Below, piece by piece: positions 11,965 to 12,764 of a stretch of 12,764 nucleotides of DNA. The notes under the pieces are model-generated. The model was not told the DNA's origin, searched no databases, and saw only the letters and a list, made by a program, of their open reading frames with translations. How positions within the stretch are numbered: the first letter of the stretch is position 1; each line of letters begins with the position of its first letter. Origin of the DNA: JBIQLO01 sp044464175 (GTDB lineage Bacteria; Planctomycetota; Phycisphaerae; Tepidisphaerales; Tepidisphaeraceae); contig JBIQLO010000112.1 in NCBI GenBank assembly GCA_044464175.1, forward strand, positions 1 to 12,764. The letters run 5' to 3'. A program made the translations under genes and the position numbers.

Positions 11965-12764
11965 ATGAGCGAAGACGACCTGGAGCCCGATGACGGACCG
12001 GAGCCGAAAAAGGCGCCGCAGCAGATCATGCGCCAGGAGATCGCCGAGGGGCTGCACACCTTCGATCGGTCGGGGCTGGGGCTGTTCATCTCGGCCCTGT
12101 CGGCGGGGCTGGATATCGGATTCAGCCTCTTTCTGATGGGGGTGGTGCGGACCAGGACGGCGGGGCTGTTGTCGGAGCCGGTGGTGGAGATTCTGGCGGC
12201 CAACGCCTATGTGATCGGGTTCATTTTTGTGGTGATGGGGCGGTCGGAGCTGTTCACCGAGCAGACGACGCTGGCGGTGCTGCCGGTGCTGGATCGGCAA
12301 AAGTCGCTGGGGGCGCTGGGGCGGCTGTGGGGGACGGTGTATGTGGGGAACCTGATCGGCGCGACTGCCTTTGCGTTTCTGGCGGTATGGATCGGGCCGA
12401 CGATGGGGAGCATCGAGCCGGCGGCCTTCGGCACGATCGCCCACCATCTGACGGACCATTCGGGGCTGGCGATCTTTCTCAGCGCAGTGCTGGCGGGGTG
12501 GCTGATGGGGCTGTTGTCGTGGCTGGTGTCGGCGGCGCGGGATACGATCAGCCAAATTTTCATCGTCTGGATCGTGGCCGGGACGATTGGGATGGCGGGG
12601 CTGCACCATGTGATTGCCGGGACGACGGAGGTGCTGTCGGGGGTTTTGGCCGGGCAGGGGGTGGGGATCGGGGATTTCGGGTGGTTTCTGCTGTGGGCGA
12701 CGCTGGGGAACGTCGTGGGGGGGGTGTTGTTCGTGGCGATTGTGAAGTATGGGCACGCCGGGCG
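11965..12764 (+). CDS. Formate/nitrite transporter (FNT) family protein, 3' truncated
   Basis: The frame from the ATG at 11965 is open to the window end: 266 full codons plus two bases. An acidic, soluble N-terminus (MSEDDLEPDDGPEPKK) precedes QEIAEGLHTFDRSGLGLFISALSAGLDIGFSLFLMGV (24-60). Further membrane segments lie at about 79-95, 121-143, 165-189, 196-216 and 238-262. GRSELFTEQTTLAVLPVL (92-109), AARDTISQIFIVWIVAG (190-206) and GLHHVIAGTTEVL (212-224) are typical of the YfdC-like branch of the FNT channel family, with a His pair at 214-215 where FNT channels keep their central pore histidine. Substrate (formate, nitrite or another small monovalent anion) is not decided. No clear ribosome binding site precedes the ATG because palindrome copy C occupies that place; an ATG at 12028 is an alternative start. 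Confidence 0.86.
   Translation, partial: MSEDDLEPDDGPEPKKAPQQIMRQEIAEGLHTFDRSGLGLFISALSAGLDIGFSLFLMGVVRTRTAGLLSEPVVEILAANAYVIGFIFVVMGRSELFTEQTTLAVLPVLDRQKSLGALGRLWGTVYVGNLIGATAFAFLAVWIGPTMGSIEPAAFGTIAHHLTDHSGLAIFLSAVLAGWLMGLLSWLVSAARDTISQIFIVWIVAGTIGMAGLHHVIAGTTEVLSGVLAGQGVGIGDFGWFLLWATLGNVVGGVLFVAIVKYGHAG

Noticed and set aside
10993..12756. A 587-residue open frame on the minus strand
   Set aside because: Antisense to hypE and the FNT gene; the product is dominated by Arg, His, Pro and Gln with no domain, as expected from high-GC complementary codons.

Overview
The window is a GC-rich bacterial chromosome segment. Most genes lie on the + strand and use G- or C-ending codons. No rRNA, tRNA or other taxonomic marker is present, so the host is a guess. 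Several dispersed intergenic palindromes (GGTCCGC/GCGGACC hairpins, a GTGCAGGCGTCTCGCCTGC-type stem, CCACAGAGACACAGAG and CCACAGATGAACACAGATG strings, and GTGGTCCGTGGTCC-type repeats), together with an unassigned helical plus beta-sandwich-like protein, resemble what I associate with Planctomycetota or related PVC-group genomes. I hold that placement loosely.

Layout. (1) 2-2135: the 3' end of hypF, then hypC and hypD, tightly packed (ATGA overlap between hypC and hypD). These are maturation genes for the Fe(CN)2CO centre of [NiFe]-hydrogenase. (2) 2174-2822: a DUF433 antitoxin-like gene and a DUF5615 PIN-like toxin gene that carries a one-base frameshift. (3) 2877-4950: a small membrane-anchored hypothetical, an SRPBCC/AHSA1 protein, a three-helix membrane protein bracketed by an inverted repeat, and a 44-residue single-helix protein. 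(4) 4951-5452: a hairpin followed by a 21-bp tandem repeat array of about 13 units. The minus strand of the array reads as a heptad-repeat protein. (5) 5453-6157: an unassigned protein with a strong ribosome binding site. (6) 6339-7646, minus strand: an AT-richer gene with a C-terminal HEPN-type R-N-x3-H motif, probably acquired and a candidate defence RNase. (7) 7933-9798: a sugar-phosphate nucleotidyltransferase and a short MetE-like zinc methyltransferase, closely coupled. (8) 10019-11886: a GmhA-like SIS isomerase and hypE. (9) 11965 to the end: a formate/nitrite transporter family gene, cut by the window edge.

How they fit. hypF, hypC, hypD and hypE would together build and insert the cyanide ligands. 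Here hypE lies about 8.6 kb from hypD, with unrelated and apparently mobile or repeat-rich cargo between. The GmhA-like isomerase and the nucleotidyltransferase could belong to one activated-sugar route, but this rests only on proximity. No hydrogenase structural gene, hypA or hypB is visible.

The most striking structure is a family of imperfect palindromes built from GTGGTCCG/CGGACCAC. Copies sit just upstream of hypE, just downstream of hypE, and inside hypE as an in-frame insertion of about 21 codons next to the conserved FTTDSFVV motif. The other items most worth following are the heptad-repeat ORF, the HEPN gene and the frameshifted toxin.
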